A stretch of DNA of 64,000 bases. Source: Paenibacillus phyllosphaerae. GTDB lineage: Bacteria > Bacillota > Bacilli > Paenibacillales > Paenibacillaceae. The notes beneath the pieces are model-generated. The model searched no databases. It saw only the letters and a list, made by a program, of their open reading frames with translations, and had not been told where the DNA came from. Numbering within the stretch: the first letter of the stretch is position 1; every line of letters starts with the position of its first letter. Positions 8,387-17,622 of the stretch are shown here, in pieces. The stretch is from the NCBI RefSeq assembly GCF_014192105.1, contig NZ_JACHXK010000008.1, positions 124,001 through 188,000 of the forward strand, written 5' to 3'. Position numbers and translations under genes: made by a program.

Positions 8387-10414
8387 TTAGCGGGAGCTGG
8401 CGACAATTGCGCTTACGGGCTGCAACAGGGCGATGAACAGTCCGCCGACAACCGACCGGTTCTGGAAGCCGATCTGCTTGCCCGTGACCGTATCGTACCA
8501 ATCGGTAAACGGCACGCGGCTCTCCGTCTCGTGCTGCGCCAGCCAGAGCGGCGCGATGAGCGTCTCGAATTCCGCCTGCGACTTGGCCAGCGTGGCGCTC
8601 CATACGAGCCAGTCGGACTTCGTATAGGAGTTGCGGCTGTCTAGCGGCGTGCCGTACACATTTTGCCGGGCGATGTAGTGCGCGACTTCCGCTTCCGCGA
8701 TCTCGCATGGGAACAGCTTAAGGTCGAGAAGGCGATCCCATACCAAATTATATTTCAAGCTCCATGATTCTGGCGAGCTGTCGAAAGTGAGCTTGTAATG
8801 ATCGCCGGCCTTAGCCATCACGACCCACTGCTCAGCCATCTGCTTCGCCGCTTGACGGTAGGTATCGGCTTCTTGTTCGCCAATCATGTCGCACAGCAGA
8901 GCGTAAGCGCCGATGCCTGCAATGGCCTTGATCGACAGATTCGCATTATGCGCCAGATGCCCGGCAAAATCATCCGTGCACAGCTGATTATCCGGATCGA
9001 GGCCATGTGCGCTCAGATACCCGGCCCACTTGGTCAGCAGATCCCAATGCTCACGGGCAAAATCCCCGTTCCGTTCATACGCGCAGACGGCCGCGGCCAT
9101 GAGCAGCATATTGCCGCATTCTTCGATCGGCATCTGGAATTCGAGCTTGTTCTCGCCGTATACTTGCCCGTTCGCCTTCGGATAACAGCCGACATCGTGA
9201 GGCGCGAAGTCGAAGGTCCAATCCTCAGAGGCGGCATACCGGAAGATCGGCCTCATCATACCTTTGACCAGCTCCGGATTGTAGAGCAGGAACAGCGGAA
9301 TCGACGGATAGCTGACGTCGACCGTAGCGATACAGCCGTTGCTGAAGTTTTCTTTGGAGAAAAAGAGGACGCTGCCGTCCCGGTCGCTCACGAGCTTGTG
9401 AGCAGCGATGGCCTGCCGATAAGCGAGCGATAGGAGATCGGCGTATTTGGCGCCCCCGGCTTGCTGGCTATCTTGCTTGAGCCTGCGGTTGAACGCTTCG
9501 CATCTAGCTTGAATCGCGTCATAGTCGCGCATGGCCGATACAAGCATATCCTCGAACGACTGACCGCTCCTGCGCCAGTAAGCCTGAAGCGGCGCGCCGA
9601 AATATTCGATCGACAGAATGTCGTCATAAGCGGCAGCCACGTAGGCGGAGCTAGGCTGCGACTCCACGACGCCAAGATCAATTGCCGTCGCCATGACCGG
9701 CCAATTGTCGGAGATGGAACGGGATATGCCGGTTTCTTCGTGCTCCGGCAAGCTGCCTTGCTGCGCAAAATGCTGCCTCATCGCGCTTGCGCCAATCGCG
9801 GTCTCGACTTGCTCCGATTGCCGAACAGCCAGATAGGCGTAACCCCAATCGATTCGGGTATCATCGCCGACGCGTGCCAGAATCGGCTGATCCTCCGTGC
9901 CCATGCTCAGCGCGGCGATCGTATCGCCGATCAGCTTGCGCGACCAGCTTACCGCCTGATCGGCGGCGTGAACGCAAGCTTCGCCGGATAGATCCAGATA
10001 CAGCTTCACCCGATGCGGGGCGCCGTCAGTCGAGCGCCCGCGGAATGAAATGTATGTAACGGGGCGTGAGAGCAGCTCCAGATCGTCGAGCAGCAGCGGC
10101 GTCGTGAATTGAACGTCAAGCGCAATGCCACCGGCCGTGAACGTATAGGTGGTGGTAAGCGGATCGACGTTCAAGCTAGTCTGCTCCATAGCCGGCGTTG
10201 CTTCTAGTTCCGGCAGATCCGTATCGGCTAGGCCGATTCCTCCCATGAATCGATAGGCTTGGTCGTCAATGCGGATCAACCCGCACATGCTGTTGCGTTT
10301 GCCCGTCCAATGAACGGTGTGGGCATCGGTTAATCGGTCGGCCGGCGACCAAATGCTGAAGTACGGATCGACGGTAATAAGCGGCACGGAGGCCGGACGG
10401 AATGCGGTAGACAA
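8387..10414 (-). CDS. Glutaminase-A-like protein (DUF5127/DUF4965/DUF1793)
   Basis: About 675 residues with the module order of the fungal GtaA-like family: a short N-terminal segment (VDPYFSIWSPADRLTD), a DUF5127-type beta domain (YISFRGRSTDGAPHRVKLYL), then an alpha/alpha-barrel half (FLLYNPELVKGMMRP, DFAPHDVGCYP, MPIEECGNMLLM, LCTDDFAGHLAHNANLSIKA). There is no signal peptide, so it is cytoplasmic, unlike secreted fungal GtaA. Two TTG starts are possible; the one at 10414 has AGGAG nine bases upstream, the one at 10420 only three. Many bacterial members sit in glycan-use loci, as here, and their real activity may be a glycosidase rather than a glutaminase. Confidence 0.82.
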   Translation of the reverse strand: MSTAFRPASVPLITVDPYFSIWSPADRLTDAHTVHWTGKRNSMCGLIRIDDQAYRFMGGIGLADTDLPELEATPAMEQTSLNVDPLTTTYTFTAGGIALDVQFTTPLLLDDLELLSRPVTYISFRGRSTDGAPHRVKLYLDLSGEACVHAADQAVSWSRKLIGDTIAALSMGTEDQPILARVGDDTRIDWGYAYLAVRQSEQVETAIGASAMRQHFAQQGSLPEHEETGISRSISDNWPVMATAIDLGVVESQPSSAYVAAAYDDILSIEYFGAPLQAYWRRSGQSFEDMLVSAMRDYDAIQARCEAFNRRLKQDSQQAGGAKYADLLSLAYRQAIAAHKLVSDRDGSVLFFSKENFSNGCIATVDVSYPSIPLFLLYNPELVKGMMRPIFRYAASEDWTFDFAPHDVGCYPKANGQVYGENKLEFQMPIEECGNMLLMAAAVCAYERNGDFAREHWDLLTKWAGYLSAHGLDPDNQLCTDDFAGHLAHNANLSIKAIAGIGAYALLCDMIGEQEADTYRQAAKQMAEQWVVMAKAGDHYKLTFDSSPESWSLKYNLVWDRLLDLKLFPCEIAEAEVAHYIARQNVYGTPLDSRNSYTKSDWLVWSATLAKSQAEFETLIAPLWLAQHETESRVPFTDWYDTVTGKQIGFQNRSVVGGLFIALLQPVSAIVASSR

Positions 10415-10506
10415 CGACAATCTCTCCTTTGAGCTGCAAAATAACCCCTGAAAAGCAGAAAGTAGCGCAGGTATCTTGCTTAACTGAGGACGATGCGAAT
10501 CAGGCC

Positions 10507-10550
10507 AAACAATCGGAGAGGGTCTAAGCCCCGTCCGATTGTCGCCATTA
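10507..10550 (-). terminator. Terminator after the GxGYxYP gene
   Basis: CAATCGGA pairs with TCCGATTG, with an inner GGG/CCC helix. On the minus strand it is followed by TTTGG. It separates the GxGYxYP gene from the glutaminase-A-like gene, which therefore probably relies on read-through or its own promoter. Confidence 0.6.
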
Positions 10551-10576
10551 TGAATTTTGATCGATTTTGACTTCGA

Positions 10577-12640
10577 TTACTTCGCCTGAAGTCCGTTCGC
10601 TTCACGGACGAGCGCAAAGTATTGATCAGCCAGCACGGCCTCGAATTCCGGTCCGAGCGATTCCTGCAGCCCGGCCACATCGGAAGGCGTCATGCTCCAA
10701 GCGAGCAAACCGAGCGAGACGAAGAGCGGCGACTTGCCGTCCCAGTTTTCTTTGGCACGATCGAGAATGGCCTTGCCGTCCTGCGCGGTGCTGATGCCCT
10801 GAATGGTAGATACAGGGAGGTTGCCGTTCAGCACTTCGATGCCGTAACGGTCTTCCCAGCTGAGGAATACGCCAGGCGCCCGGTATTCTTCCGCATACGC
10901 CTTGGCCTTGGCTTCGCTAAGCGGTACGTTCTGGCCGTCGATCCGGTTCAGCACATACGGGATCGTCATCCCGGTTTTCTTCAGATAGCTGTACGTCTGC
11001 TTCAGGTAAGGCGCGAACGTGCTGTCCGGCCAAGCATTGGCATAGAAGTAACCGGCGCCGGAAGGACCGGAGATCAGCAAATCGTTCTCTGTCGCGGTAT
11101 TGAGGTAGTGGTTCAGGATTGCCGGCGCGCCATCGTACAGGAGCGGGCTCGACGTCCAGTTCAGCGGCACTTGTCCGCGGCTCGGATCATCCCACAGAAC
11201 ACGCATCCGGTGCTGATTGTATTGGAAGTTGTCGCCTTCGCTGAACGTATAAGTGACATAGATTTTGTTCTCGAGCTTCGGCGTCTTGGCTGGCTTCGGC
11301 GGGTTCGCGGCAGGCGTCTTCGCGGAGAAGACGGTCAAGTTGCTGAACCAGTCCGCCGCCAGTACATAGACGCTGTGGCGGGAGGTGATTTCAACGGAAT
11401 TGAATTCGCCCTCCACGTCGTTGCTGAACCAGCCTAAGTAAGGCGTGCCAGGCTCGACGTCGGAGAGGATCTTCTCGAACAGTTCGCGCTGTTCAGGTAC
11501 GTTCGAATCCAGCCAGAACACCATCGCTTTATTCGCGACGGCGTAATCGCGGAGATAGCCGTACGGTTCCTTGTGTTCCGAAGACAGAGGCTGAACGTTC
11601 CCGGCCGATACCTTGTATTGGTTCCACATATCGACGGAGGCGGTCAGCTGCTTCGTGCCGGCAGGCGGAGTGAAGCGGTATACGAAGTAACGGCCATTAT
11701 CGGCAAAACGATGTCCGCCGTTGCCGGAAGAAACTTGGGAGTTCTGGCGGTCATACAGGAATTGCTCTTCCTCCGGCGTGCCCGGGATGAACTGAGCGAT
11801 CGTCTCCCCGTCGGCTTGGACCGTCACTTCATGGACGGCAGTGCCCCAGCCGTCTTGCGTGAACGCATCGTCGAACCGGAGATAGACGTCCGACTGGCCC
11901 AGGAACGAAGTCAGGTCCAGATCGTACACGTCGCGGTTCTTGCCGTCGCGCTCTTGCGTCGTGTCCTCGGCGATTGTCTTGAACGAAGCCGGCATACCGC
12001 CCGGAATGCGAATGGACGTGTCCGGACTTAATCCGACGAGCATCCGGTGCGAGGTCTGATCCCACAGGTTCTCGAACTGCCATGTGTACGCATCCATACG
12101 GTCTTTGAACTTGCCCTGCAAATCTTCCAGCACATTCAGATTGTAAGGCGATCCGGTCAGCTTGGCTGCGAGCGCTGGACTGGCCACGACGGCATCCTTC
12201 AACCCGGCAAGCGTCGTCGCGACATTGATCGAGTCGGGGACGTTCGGATCGTAGACGATGATGCCTTTAATCTCCTTGCTGAACATGTTGAAGATGTCCC
12301 AGTAGTTATCGCGTACCTTATAAGTAACGTCGAGGTCGTTAAGCCACGTGAACTTGCCTTCTTCCTTGCTCTCGAGCAAGTACACGCGAGGCTCTTGGCG
12401 ATTCACGATCCCTTGCAGCGTGGCCATCAAGATTTTCTCGTCGCCCGGCGCATCGTAGATGTCCGCGACTTCTAGCCGCTTGGCTTTGGCGAAGGTAGGG
12501 AGTGCCTGATCCTTCGGCCAAGAGATGGAACTTGTTGGCTTACCGGATCCTTGAACGGCGGTTGATTCTGCTGTTGCGCCGGACGTGAAGGATAGCGTAC
12601 ATACGATTGCCAGACTGACGGCCGTGAGCTTTCGAATCAC
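10577..12640 (-). CDS. Secreted GxGYxYP family protein
   Basis: A 687-residue protein with a Sec signal peptide (IRKLTAVSLAIVCTLSF, cleavage near ATAES) and no lipobox. The family signature appears as GAGYFYANAWP around residues 500-520, preceded by an N-terminal region of the type found with GxGYxYP proteins. The family is listed as putative glycoside hydrolases but has no defined reaction. GTG at 12640 was chosen because GAGGTG lies seven bases upstream; an ATG at 12655 in the same frame has no ribosome binding site. It is divergent from the GntR regulator and next to an alpha-mannosidase, so a role in breaking down a mannose-containing glycan is plausible but unproven. Confidence 0.83.
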   Translation of the reverse strand: MIRKLTAVSLAIVCTLSFTSGATAESTAVQGSGKPTSSISWPKDQALPTFAKAKRLEVADIYDAPGDEKILMATLQGIVNRQEPRVYLLESKEEGKFTWLNDLDVTYKVRDNYWDIFNMFSKEIKGIIVYDPNVPDSINVATTLAGLKDAVVASPALAAKLTGSPYNLNVLEDLQGKFKDRMDAYTWQFENLWDQTSHRMLVGLSPDTSIRIPGGMPASFKTIAEDTTQERDGKNRDVYDLDLTSFLGQSDVYLRFDDAFTQDGWGTAVHEVTVQADGETIAQFIPGTPEEEQFLYDRQNSQVSSGNGGHRFADNGRYFVYRFTPPAGTKQLTASVDMWNQYKVSAGNVQPLSSEHKEPYGYLRDYAVANKAMVFWLDSNVPEQRELFEKILSDVEPGTPYLGWFSNDVEGEFNSVEITSRHSVYVLAADWFSNLTVFSAKTPAANPPKPAKTPKLENKIYVTYTFSEGDNFQYNQHRMRVLWDDPSRGQVPLNWTSSPLLYDGAPAILNHYLNTATENDLLISGPSGAGYFYANAWPDSTFAPYLKQTYSYLKKTGMTIPYVLNRIDGQNVPLSEAKAKAYAEEYRAPGVFLSWEDRYGIEVLNGNLPVSTIQGISTAQDGKAILDRAKENWDGKSPLFVSLGLLAWSMTPSDVAGLQESLGPEFEAVLADQYFALVREANGLQAK

Positions 12641-12832
12641 GATTGAACACCTCATCTTATCGTGGTATGGTGGAACTTGGTCTAGCAGAACAGCTGACTA
12701 ACCCTCGCAATCCCACCTCCTTCATGTCTGTTACCGTTAGGAATCGAAGATGATCTCCTCACAAGTCATATTAAATATATATTACATAGATAATTCAAGT
12801 GTTTCGACAAAACTTTTCACAAAATATGCTGT

Positions 12833-12860
12833 TTGACCTTCTTTTTAGACCGAGTAAACT
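12833..12860 (+). promoter_or_regulatory. Candidate promoter P1 of GntR gene
   Basis: TTGACC at 12833-12838 and TAAACT at 12855-12860 with a 16-base spacer, matching sigma-A spacing. Confidence 0.45.
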
Positions 12861-12940
12861 GGGAGTTATGGGTGTGTGTGATACGCATCGCAGCTCGAAA
12901 TTGCGGCTTATTACCTGTTTCCGAGTCTGTGGAACAACTG

Positions 12941-12969
12941 TTGCATAACTGGAGCGGGGAATATATTAT
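12941..12969 (+). promoter_or_regulatory. Candidate promoter P2 of GntR gene
   Basis: TTGCAT at 12941-12946 and TATTAT at 12964-12969, spacer 17. The -10 lies inside an alternating A/T tract that could be a repressor site, which would give autoregulation. The leader would be only about 20 bases. Confidence 0.5.
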
Positions 12970-12998
12970 ATATATAAATATCTGACAGAAGATTGGTG

Positions 12999-14201
12999 AT
13001 GGGAATGAATACGAACGATCGAGTTCCGCTCTATCAGAAGATCCAGGATTATATCCGCGAGTTGATCGATTCCGCCGGTCTGAAGGAAGGCGAGCGCATC
13101 CCGACGGAGAAAGAATTGATGGAACGTTTCAATGTAAGCAAAATCACCGTCGTTAACGCGCTGACCGGACTTGCGAACGAGAAGATTATTACCCGCGTGC
13201 CGGGCAGAGGCAGCTTCGTCAGTGACAGAAAGACGGCAGAAGCCGCGGAATACGCGGGTTCGACGGCTTCCGCCGCAGCTCCTGCGCAAGTATCGGCTTT
13301 GGGGGGCTCGGCTTTGCCATTTGCCGGTGATCGGACTGTGCGCACAGGCATTATCGGTCTTGTCATGCCTTCCATCTACGATTTCTTCGCGATCCGCTTA
13401 TTGGACGGCATTCGCAATGCGGCGGAGGATAAGGGCTACCGCATTATGATTCTGTTCTCGGACGGCGATCTGGCGAAGGAGAAGGATGCGATTAAGACGT
13501 TGAAAGCCGTTGGGGTGGAAGGGCTGCTCATCTTCCCGGTCGATGAGGAGCAGTACAACGAAGAGATATTGACGATGAAGTTCACGGGCTTCCCGTTCGT
13601 GCTGATCGACCGTTATTTGCCCGGCGTGGAGACGCATTATATTGCGGCTGACGGGCGGATCGGCACGAGCCTTGCCGTGGATCATCTATGGGAACTCGGT
13701 CATCGGGAAATCGCGATCTGTTCGGATTCGCCGCTTCAGACCGTTACCGTGCAAGAGCGGATCGAAGGGTATATGAATGCGCTGAAGAACAAAGGCGCGC
13801 TAATCAATCCTGCCCACATGATTACGGATTTCACGGTCGAGAGCGTCAATCTTCAGGACGTGAAGTCGCATCCGCTGTACCGGTATATCGCCAATAAGAT
13901 GGCGACGGCTTATATCACGCTGAACGGACGCCTCGCCGTGCAGATCTACCAGATGGCGAAGCATGCCGGACTTACGGTACCGGGCGATCTGTCCATCGTC
14001 AGCTTCGATGACCCGACTTCGATCGTCGACGAGTTCAGCTCGTTCACCCACATCAAGCAATTCGAGTATGAGATGGGTTTCCAGGCCGCGGAGAAGCTGA
14101 TCGAAGTCATTCAGGGCGGCGGCACAACAACCGGCAAGTATACCAAGACGCTGATCGAGCCTGAGCTCGCGGTACGTCAAACTTCGGGACCGCCTAATTG
14201 A
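12999..14201 (+). CDS. GntR-family repressor with LacI-type sensor domain
   Basis: A 400-residue cytoplasmic regulator of the AraR-like architecture. An N-terminal winged helix (residues about 7-80, with GERIPTEKELMERFNVSKIT and the wing VPGRGSFVSD) is joined to a periplasmic-binding-type sugar sensor (GLVMPSIYDFFAIRLLDGIR onward, ending in the dimer segment before LAVRQ). Four in-frame starts lie within 13 bases (TTG, GTG, ATG, ATG); ATG 12999 gives the best spacing from AGAAG. It sits between the divergent GxGYxYP gene and the GH38 gene and probably represses both until a sugar derived from their substrate binds. Confidence 0.88.
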   Translation: MGMNTNDRVPLYQKIQDYIRELIDSAGLKEGERIPTEKELMERFNVSKITVVNALTGLANEKIITRVPGRGSFVSDRKTAEAAEYAGSTASAAAPAQVSALGGSALPFAGDRTVRTGIIGLVMPSIYDFFAIRLLDGIRNAAEDKGYRIMILFSDGDLAKEKDAIKTLKAVGVEGLLIFPVDEEQYNEEILTMKFTGFPFVLIDRYLPGVETHYIAADGRIGTSLAVDHLWELGHREIAICSDSPLQTVTVQERIEGYMNALKNKGALINPAHMITDFTVESVNLQDVKSHPLYRYIANKMATAYITLNGRLAVQIYQMAKHAGLTVPGDLSIVSFDDPTSIVDEFSSFTHIKQFEYEMGFQAAEKLIEVIQGGGTTTGKYTKTLIEPELAVRQTSGPPN

Positions 14202-14210
14202 AGCTAACGA

Positions 14211-14288
14211 TTGGAACGCAAACCAATGAGCTTTTAGCTCAATGCTGCATGCCAAGTCTCACGACTTGGTACGCAAACCAATGAGCTT
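14211..14288. repeat. Paired 23-base direct repeats flanking a hairpin
   Basis: Copies at 14211-14233 and 14266-14288 are identical in 22 of 23 positions (TTGG, then A or T, then ACGCAAACCAATGAGCTT) and lie 55 bases apart. Each contains TTGG...CCAA. Between them are GAGCT/AGCTC and a perfect hairpin CCAAGTC-TCAC-GACTTGG (14252-14269). No other copy was noticed in the window. It could be a mobile-repeat remnant or a double binding site. Confidence 0.75.
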
Positions 14289-14291
14289 AAC

Positions 14292-14338
14292 ACCTCCAGT
14301 TTCCCCACTTGGGAGCTGGAGGTTTTTTTTTTTTTTTT
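14292..14338 (+). terminator. Strong terminator after GntR gene
   Basis: ACCTCCAG pairs with CTGGAGGT, with an inner TCCC/GGGA helix, followed by 16 consecutive T. It isolates the GntR gene from the GH38 operon. Confidence 0.9.
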
Positions 14339-14365
14339 GTGTGCGCAAAAAAAGCTATTGGGAAA

Positions 14366-14394
14366 TTTTTAAAATCATATTGAATATATATAAT
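14366..14394 (+). promoter_or_regulatory. AT-rich promoter of GH38 operon
   Basis: TATAAT at 14389-14394 lies 17 bases after TTTTTA. The tract 14375-14391 matches 12766-12782 in front of the GxGYxYP gene in 16 of 17 positions, suggesting a shared regulator site. The -35 is weak. Confidence 0.45.
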
Positions 14395-14445
14395 ATTTAT
14401 ATTATATTCGTGTTGAGCCACCAGCGAAAAGGAGACGGGGAACCA

Positions 14446-17400
14446 ATGCCATATGAAATCATTAAGCCCGAGCAATTGCGCGCCATGCTGGACCAGCTCC
14501 AGTCGCATATCTATCAGCCGGTCGCTCCGTTAAACGTTACGGCTTGGGTGACGGCGGAGCCGGTATCCTATGAAGCGCGTGCGACAGGGCGCAGATTAGA
14601 GCTTGTCCCCGGAGAGCGGTGGGGCGAATTATGGGATTGCGCATGGTTTCACTTCAGCGGCGCCGTGCCGCCTTCCGCCGTGGGCGAGAAGGTCGTGCTG
14701 CTCATAGACGTGAACGGCGAGGTATGCCTCGTCGATGAAGAAGGTACGCCGGTGCAAGGCCTGACGAATATTAACTCCGAATTCGACTATTCGCTCGGCA
14801 AGCCGGGTAAGCGGGTCGTTCCCCTCAGCGATTCGGCAGACGGAACCGAGAAGATCGATCTGTGGGGCGATGCCGGCTGTAACGATCTGTTCGGCCGCTA
14901 TCGGAGCGGGACGTTGAAGGAAGCGGTCGTCGCGATTTGCCGGGAAGAGGTGCGGCAGCTGTATTACGATGCCGAAGTGCTGCTCGAGACGGCGGAACAT
15001 CTACCGGCCGGTTCGGCACGCCGGTCGCGTATATTCAAATCGTTGTATGACGTATCGCTACTGCTGACCGACTTGGCTGAAGAGCGCGTCGCAACGGCTC
15101 GCGGAATCCTGCAGGAACAGCTCGCCAAGCGAGGCGGCGACCCGGTGGTGACGATCAGCGCAATCGGGCACGCGCATATCGATCTGGCCTGGCTGTGGCC
15201 GATCCGCGAGACGATCCGCAAAGGGGCGCGAACCTTCTCGACCGCGCTGCACATGTTGGAGCGTTATCCGGACTATGTCTTCGGCGCGAGCCAGCCCCAA
15301 CTTTACGAGTGGATGAAGCAGCATTATCCGAGACTGTACGAACGCGTCAAGGCCAAAGTTCAGGAAGGCCGCTGGGAGCCGCAGGGCGCCATGTGGGTCG
15401 AGTCGGATACGAACGTGCCCGGAGGCGAATCGCTCGTGCGTCAAATTCTGTACGGCAAGCGCTACTTCATGCAGGAGTTCGGCATGGAGATGAAGTCGCT
15501 GTGGATGCCGGACGTGTTCGGCTATACGGCGAGCCTGCCGCAAATTCTGAAGAAAGCCGGAGTCGATTACATGATGACGCAAAAGCTCTCATGGAGCGTC
15601 TACAACCGGCACCCGCATCACACCTTTATGTGGGAAGGCATCGACGGCTCCCAGGTGTTGACCCATATGCCGCCTGAAGATACGTATAACAGTCCGGCCG
15701 CTCCGCGATCGATCGCGAAGGCGGAGAACGGCTATCTCGATAGTTCCGTATCGGATCGCGCGCTCATGTTGTTCGGGATCGGCGATGGCGGGGGAGGCCC
15801 GGGCGAGGAGCATCTGGAACGGCTTGCGCGGGAAAAGAATTTGCTCGGCTTAAGCCCCGTCGAGCAGGAGCCGTCGGCTCGATTCTTCGAGCGGCTTGCG
15901 GAAGGGCATGGACGTTACCAAGTCTGGCGCGGAGAGCTCTATCTCGAGAAGCATCAAGGGACGTTGACGAGCCAAGCCCGGAACAAGCGCTATAACCGGA
16001 AGCTGGAGAAAGCGCTGCGCGAGCTAGAATTCGCTGCCGCCCTGGCGCAACTGACCTCAGGTCTGCCCTATCCGGCCGAAGCGCTCGAGCAGATATGGAA
16101 GGAAGTGCTGTTGTACCAATTCCATGACATCCTGCCCGGTTCGTCGATTAAGCGAGTGTACGACGAATCGTTGGAACGCTATGCGCTGCTGGAAGAGAAG
16201 GTCGAGAAGCTTGTCGCTTCCTCGTACGAGGCGGCATCCGTCGGCATGGAAAGCGCTGTCGTATTCAACTCTTTGCCATGGGAACGGGTGGAGTGGCTGA
16301 ACCGGGAAGGAAGTTGGCATCTTGCGCGTGTACCGGCAATGGGCTATGCGAAGCTGCCTGGACCGGCGGAATCCATCCCGGAAGTGGAAGTATCTGAAGA
16401 AGGACGAAGGATCGAGAACGAGCTGCTTGTCCTCGTTTTCAACGATGACGGCGAGATCGTCTCGATGGTCGACAAAGAGCAGGGGCGAGAACTTGTGAAG
16501 CCGGGATATACGCTGAATCGGCTGCGCGTGTACGCGGACAGCGGGGATGCATGGGATTTCCGCCAGGACTACCGCCTGACCGGTGCCAAACGGCTGGCGC
16601 TGCGCCATATCGAGGCTTTCGCGGACGGTCCGACCGCAGGTTTCGTCATGACTTATGCCTTTGGTCAATCCGAGCTGGTTCAGCGTGTTACGATAATGTC
16701 GGGCAGCCGGCGGGTCGATTTTGCCACAGAAGTCGATTGGAAGGAAACCGGCCAGATGCTGCGGACTTCTTTTCCCTTGCAGATCCGCGCCGACAGCGTG
16801 AGCTGCGATATTCAGTTCGGTTATCTGAAGCGGCCGACGCATCGCAATACGATGTGGGATTACGCGAAGGACGAAATCTGCGCCCATCATTATGCCGACT
16901 TGTCAGAACCGGATTATGGCGTCGCCCTGCTCAATGATTGCAAATACGGCCACCGTGCCGAGGATGGCGAGCTCGATCTGAACTTGCTGCGCAGTCCGTC
17001 CTATCCCGATCCGGAAGCAGACCGGGCAATGCATACCTTCACGTATTCGCTGTTTCCGCATCCAGGGGATCATGTCGAGGCGCAAGTGAACCGACGCGGC
17101 TATGAGCTGAATATTCCGCTTCGAATTGCAGTGGCGCAGGCGTTACCTGTTCAAGTTGGAGAAGGCGCGAATTCGACGGCACAGCCTAGACAGGCGGCGG
17201 AGTTGGCGGCATCGGCAGCGCCGGAAGGACTTACCGTCGCGTGTGATTCATTCCTGCTACCAAGCCATCCGCATGTCATGATCGAAGCGGTGAAGCGTGC
17301 CGAGGACGGCGATGCGCTTATCGTCCGGCTCTATGAGACGGCAGGCACGAGACTGACGACGAAGCTGCAGGCCGGGTTTACCTATGCAAGCGCGTGGCTG

Positions 17401-17523
17401 ACCGATTTGATGGAAGAGAAGCTGGAGATTCTGCAGGTCGAAGAGGATGGGACGGTTGCGTTCGCGATGGACCCGTTCGAGATCGTTACCGTGAGATTGG
17501 AGAAGCCTGCGCTTCACCGTTAA
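14446..17523 (+). CDS. Alpha-mannosidase, GH38 family
   Basis: A 1025-residue cytoplasmic enzyme releasing alpha-linked mannose. The zinc-binding HAHIDLAWLWPIRET is at about residues 240-254. The nucleophile is Asp356 in LWMPDVFG, and MWVESDTNVPGGESLVRQ is typical of bacterial members. The helical middle domain and long C-terminal beta region are present, so it is full length. The true ATG at 14446 has GGAGACGGGG upstream. The frame is open further upstream but crosses a terminator and encodes low-complexity sequence. It is first in an operon with the permeases at 17623 and 18564 and the lipoprotein at 19527, so it probably cleaves what that importer brings in. Confidence 0.93.
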   Translation: MPYEIIKPEQLRAMLDQLQSHIYQPVAPLNVTAWVTAEPVSYEARATGRRLELVPGERWGELWDCAWFHFSGAVPPSAVGEKVVLLIDVNGEVCLVDEEGTPVQGLTNINSEFDYSLGKPGKRVVPLSDSADGTEKIDLWGDAGCNDLFGRYRSGTLKEAVVAICREEVRQLYYDAEVLLETAEHLPAGSARRSRIFKSLYDVSLLLTDLAEERVATARGILQEQLAKRGGDPVVTISAIGHAHIDLAWLWPIRETIRKGARTFSTALHMLERYPDYVFGASQPQLYEWMKQHYPRLYERVKAKVQEGRWEPQGAMWVESDTNVPGGESLVRQILYGKRYFMQEFGMEMKSLWMPDVFGYTASLPQILKKAGVDYMMTQKLSWSVYNRHPHHTFMWEGIDGSQVLTHMPPEDTYNSPAAPRSIAKAENGYLDSSVSDRALMLFGIGDGGGGPGEEHLERLAREKNLLGLSPVEQEPSARFFERLAEGHGRYQVWRGELYLEKHQGTLTSQARNKRYNRKLEKALRELEFAAALAQLTSGLPYPAEALEQIWKEVLLYQFHDILPGSSIKRVYDESLERYALLEEKVEKLVASSYEAASVGMESAVVFNSLPWERVEWLNREGSWHLARVPAMGYAKLPGPAESIPEVEVSEEGRRIENELLVLVFNDDGEIVSMVDKEQGRELVKPGYTLNRLRVYADSGDAWDFRQDYRLTGAKRLALRHIEAFADGPTAGFVMTYAFGQSELVQRVTIMSGSRRVDFATEVDWKETGQMLRTSFPLQIRADSVSCDIQFGYLKRPTHRNTMWDYAKDEICAHHYADLSEPDYGVALLNDCKYGHRAEDGELDLNLLRSPSYPDPEADRAMHTFTYSLFPHPGDHVEAQVNRRGYELNIPLRIAVAQALPVQVGEGANSTAQPRQAAELAASAAPEGLTVACDSFLLPSHPHVMIEAVKRAEDGDALIVRLYETAGTRLTTKLQAGFTYASAWLTDLMEEKLEILQVEEDGTVAFAMDPFEIVTVRLEKPALHR

Positions 17524-17622
17524 TGGAGGATTGGCGGATCTCGAGGCGTCTGCTCTCCCTGAAACAGGCGCTTCCTACTGCCGCATGCAACCGATTCAAG
17601 TCGCAAGAGAGGAGAAGTCGCC

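Larger units (their letters stand above)
12641..12998. other. Divergent regulatory region, no gene
   Basis: 358 bases with no coding potential. It holds the minus-strand promoter region of the GxGYxYP gene and two candidate promoters for the GntR gene, plus AT-rich stretches (12766-12782 and 12961-12982) that may be operators. Confidence 0.7.

Noticed and set aside
14242-14445. N-terminal extension of the GH38 gene
   Set aside because: It crosses a strong terminator and its 16-T tail, giving a poly-Phe stretch. ATG 14446 has a good ribosome binding site and a normal N-terminus.
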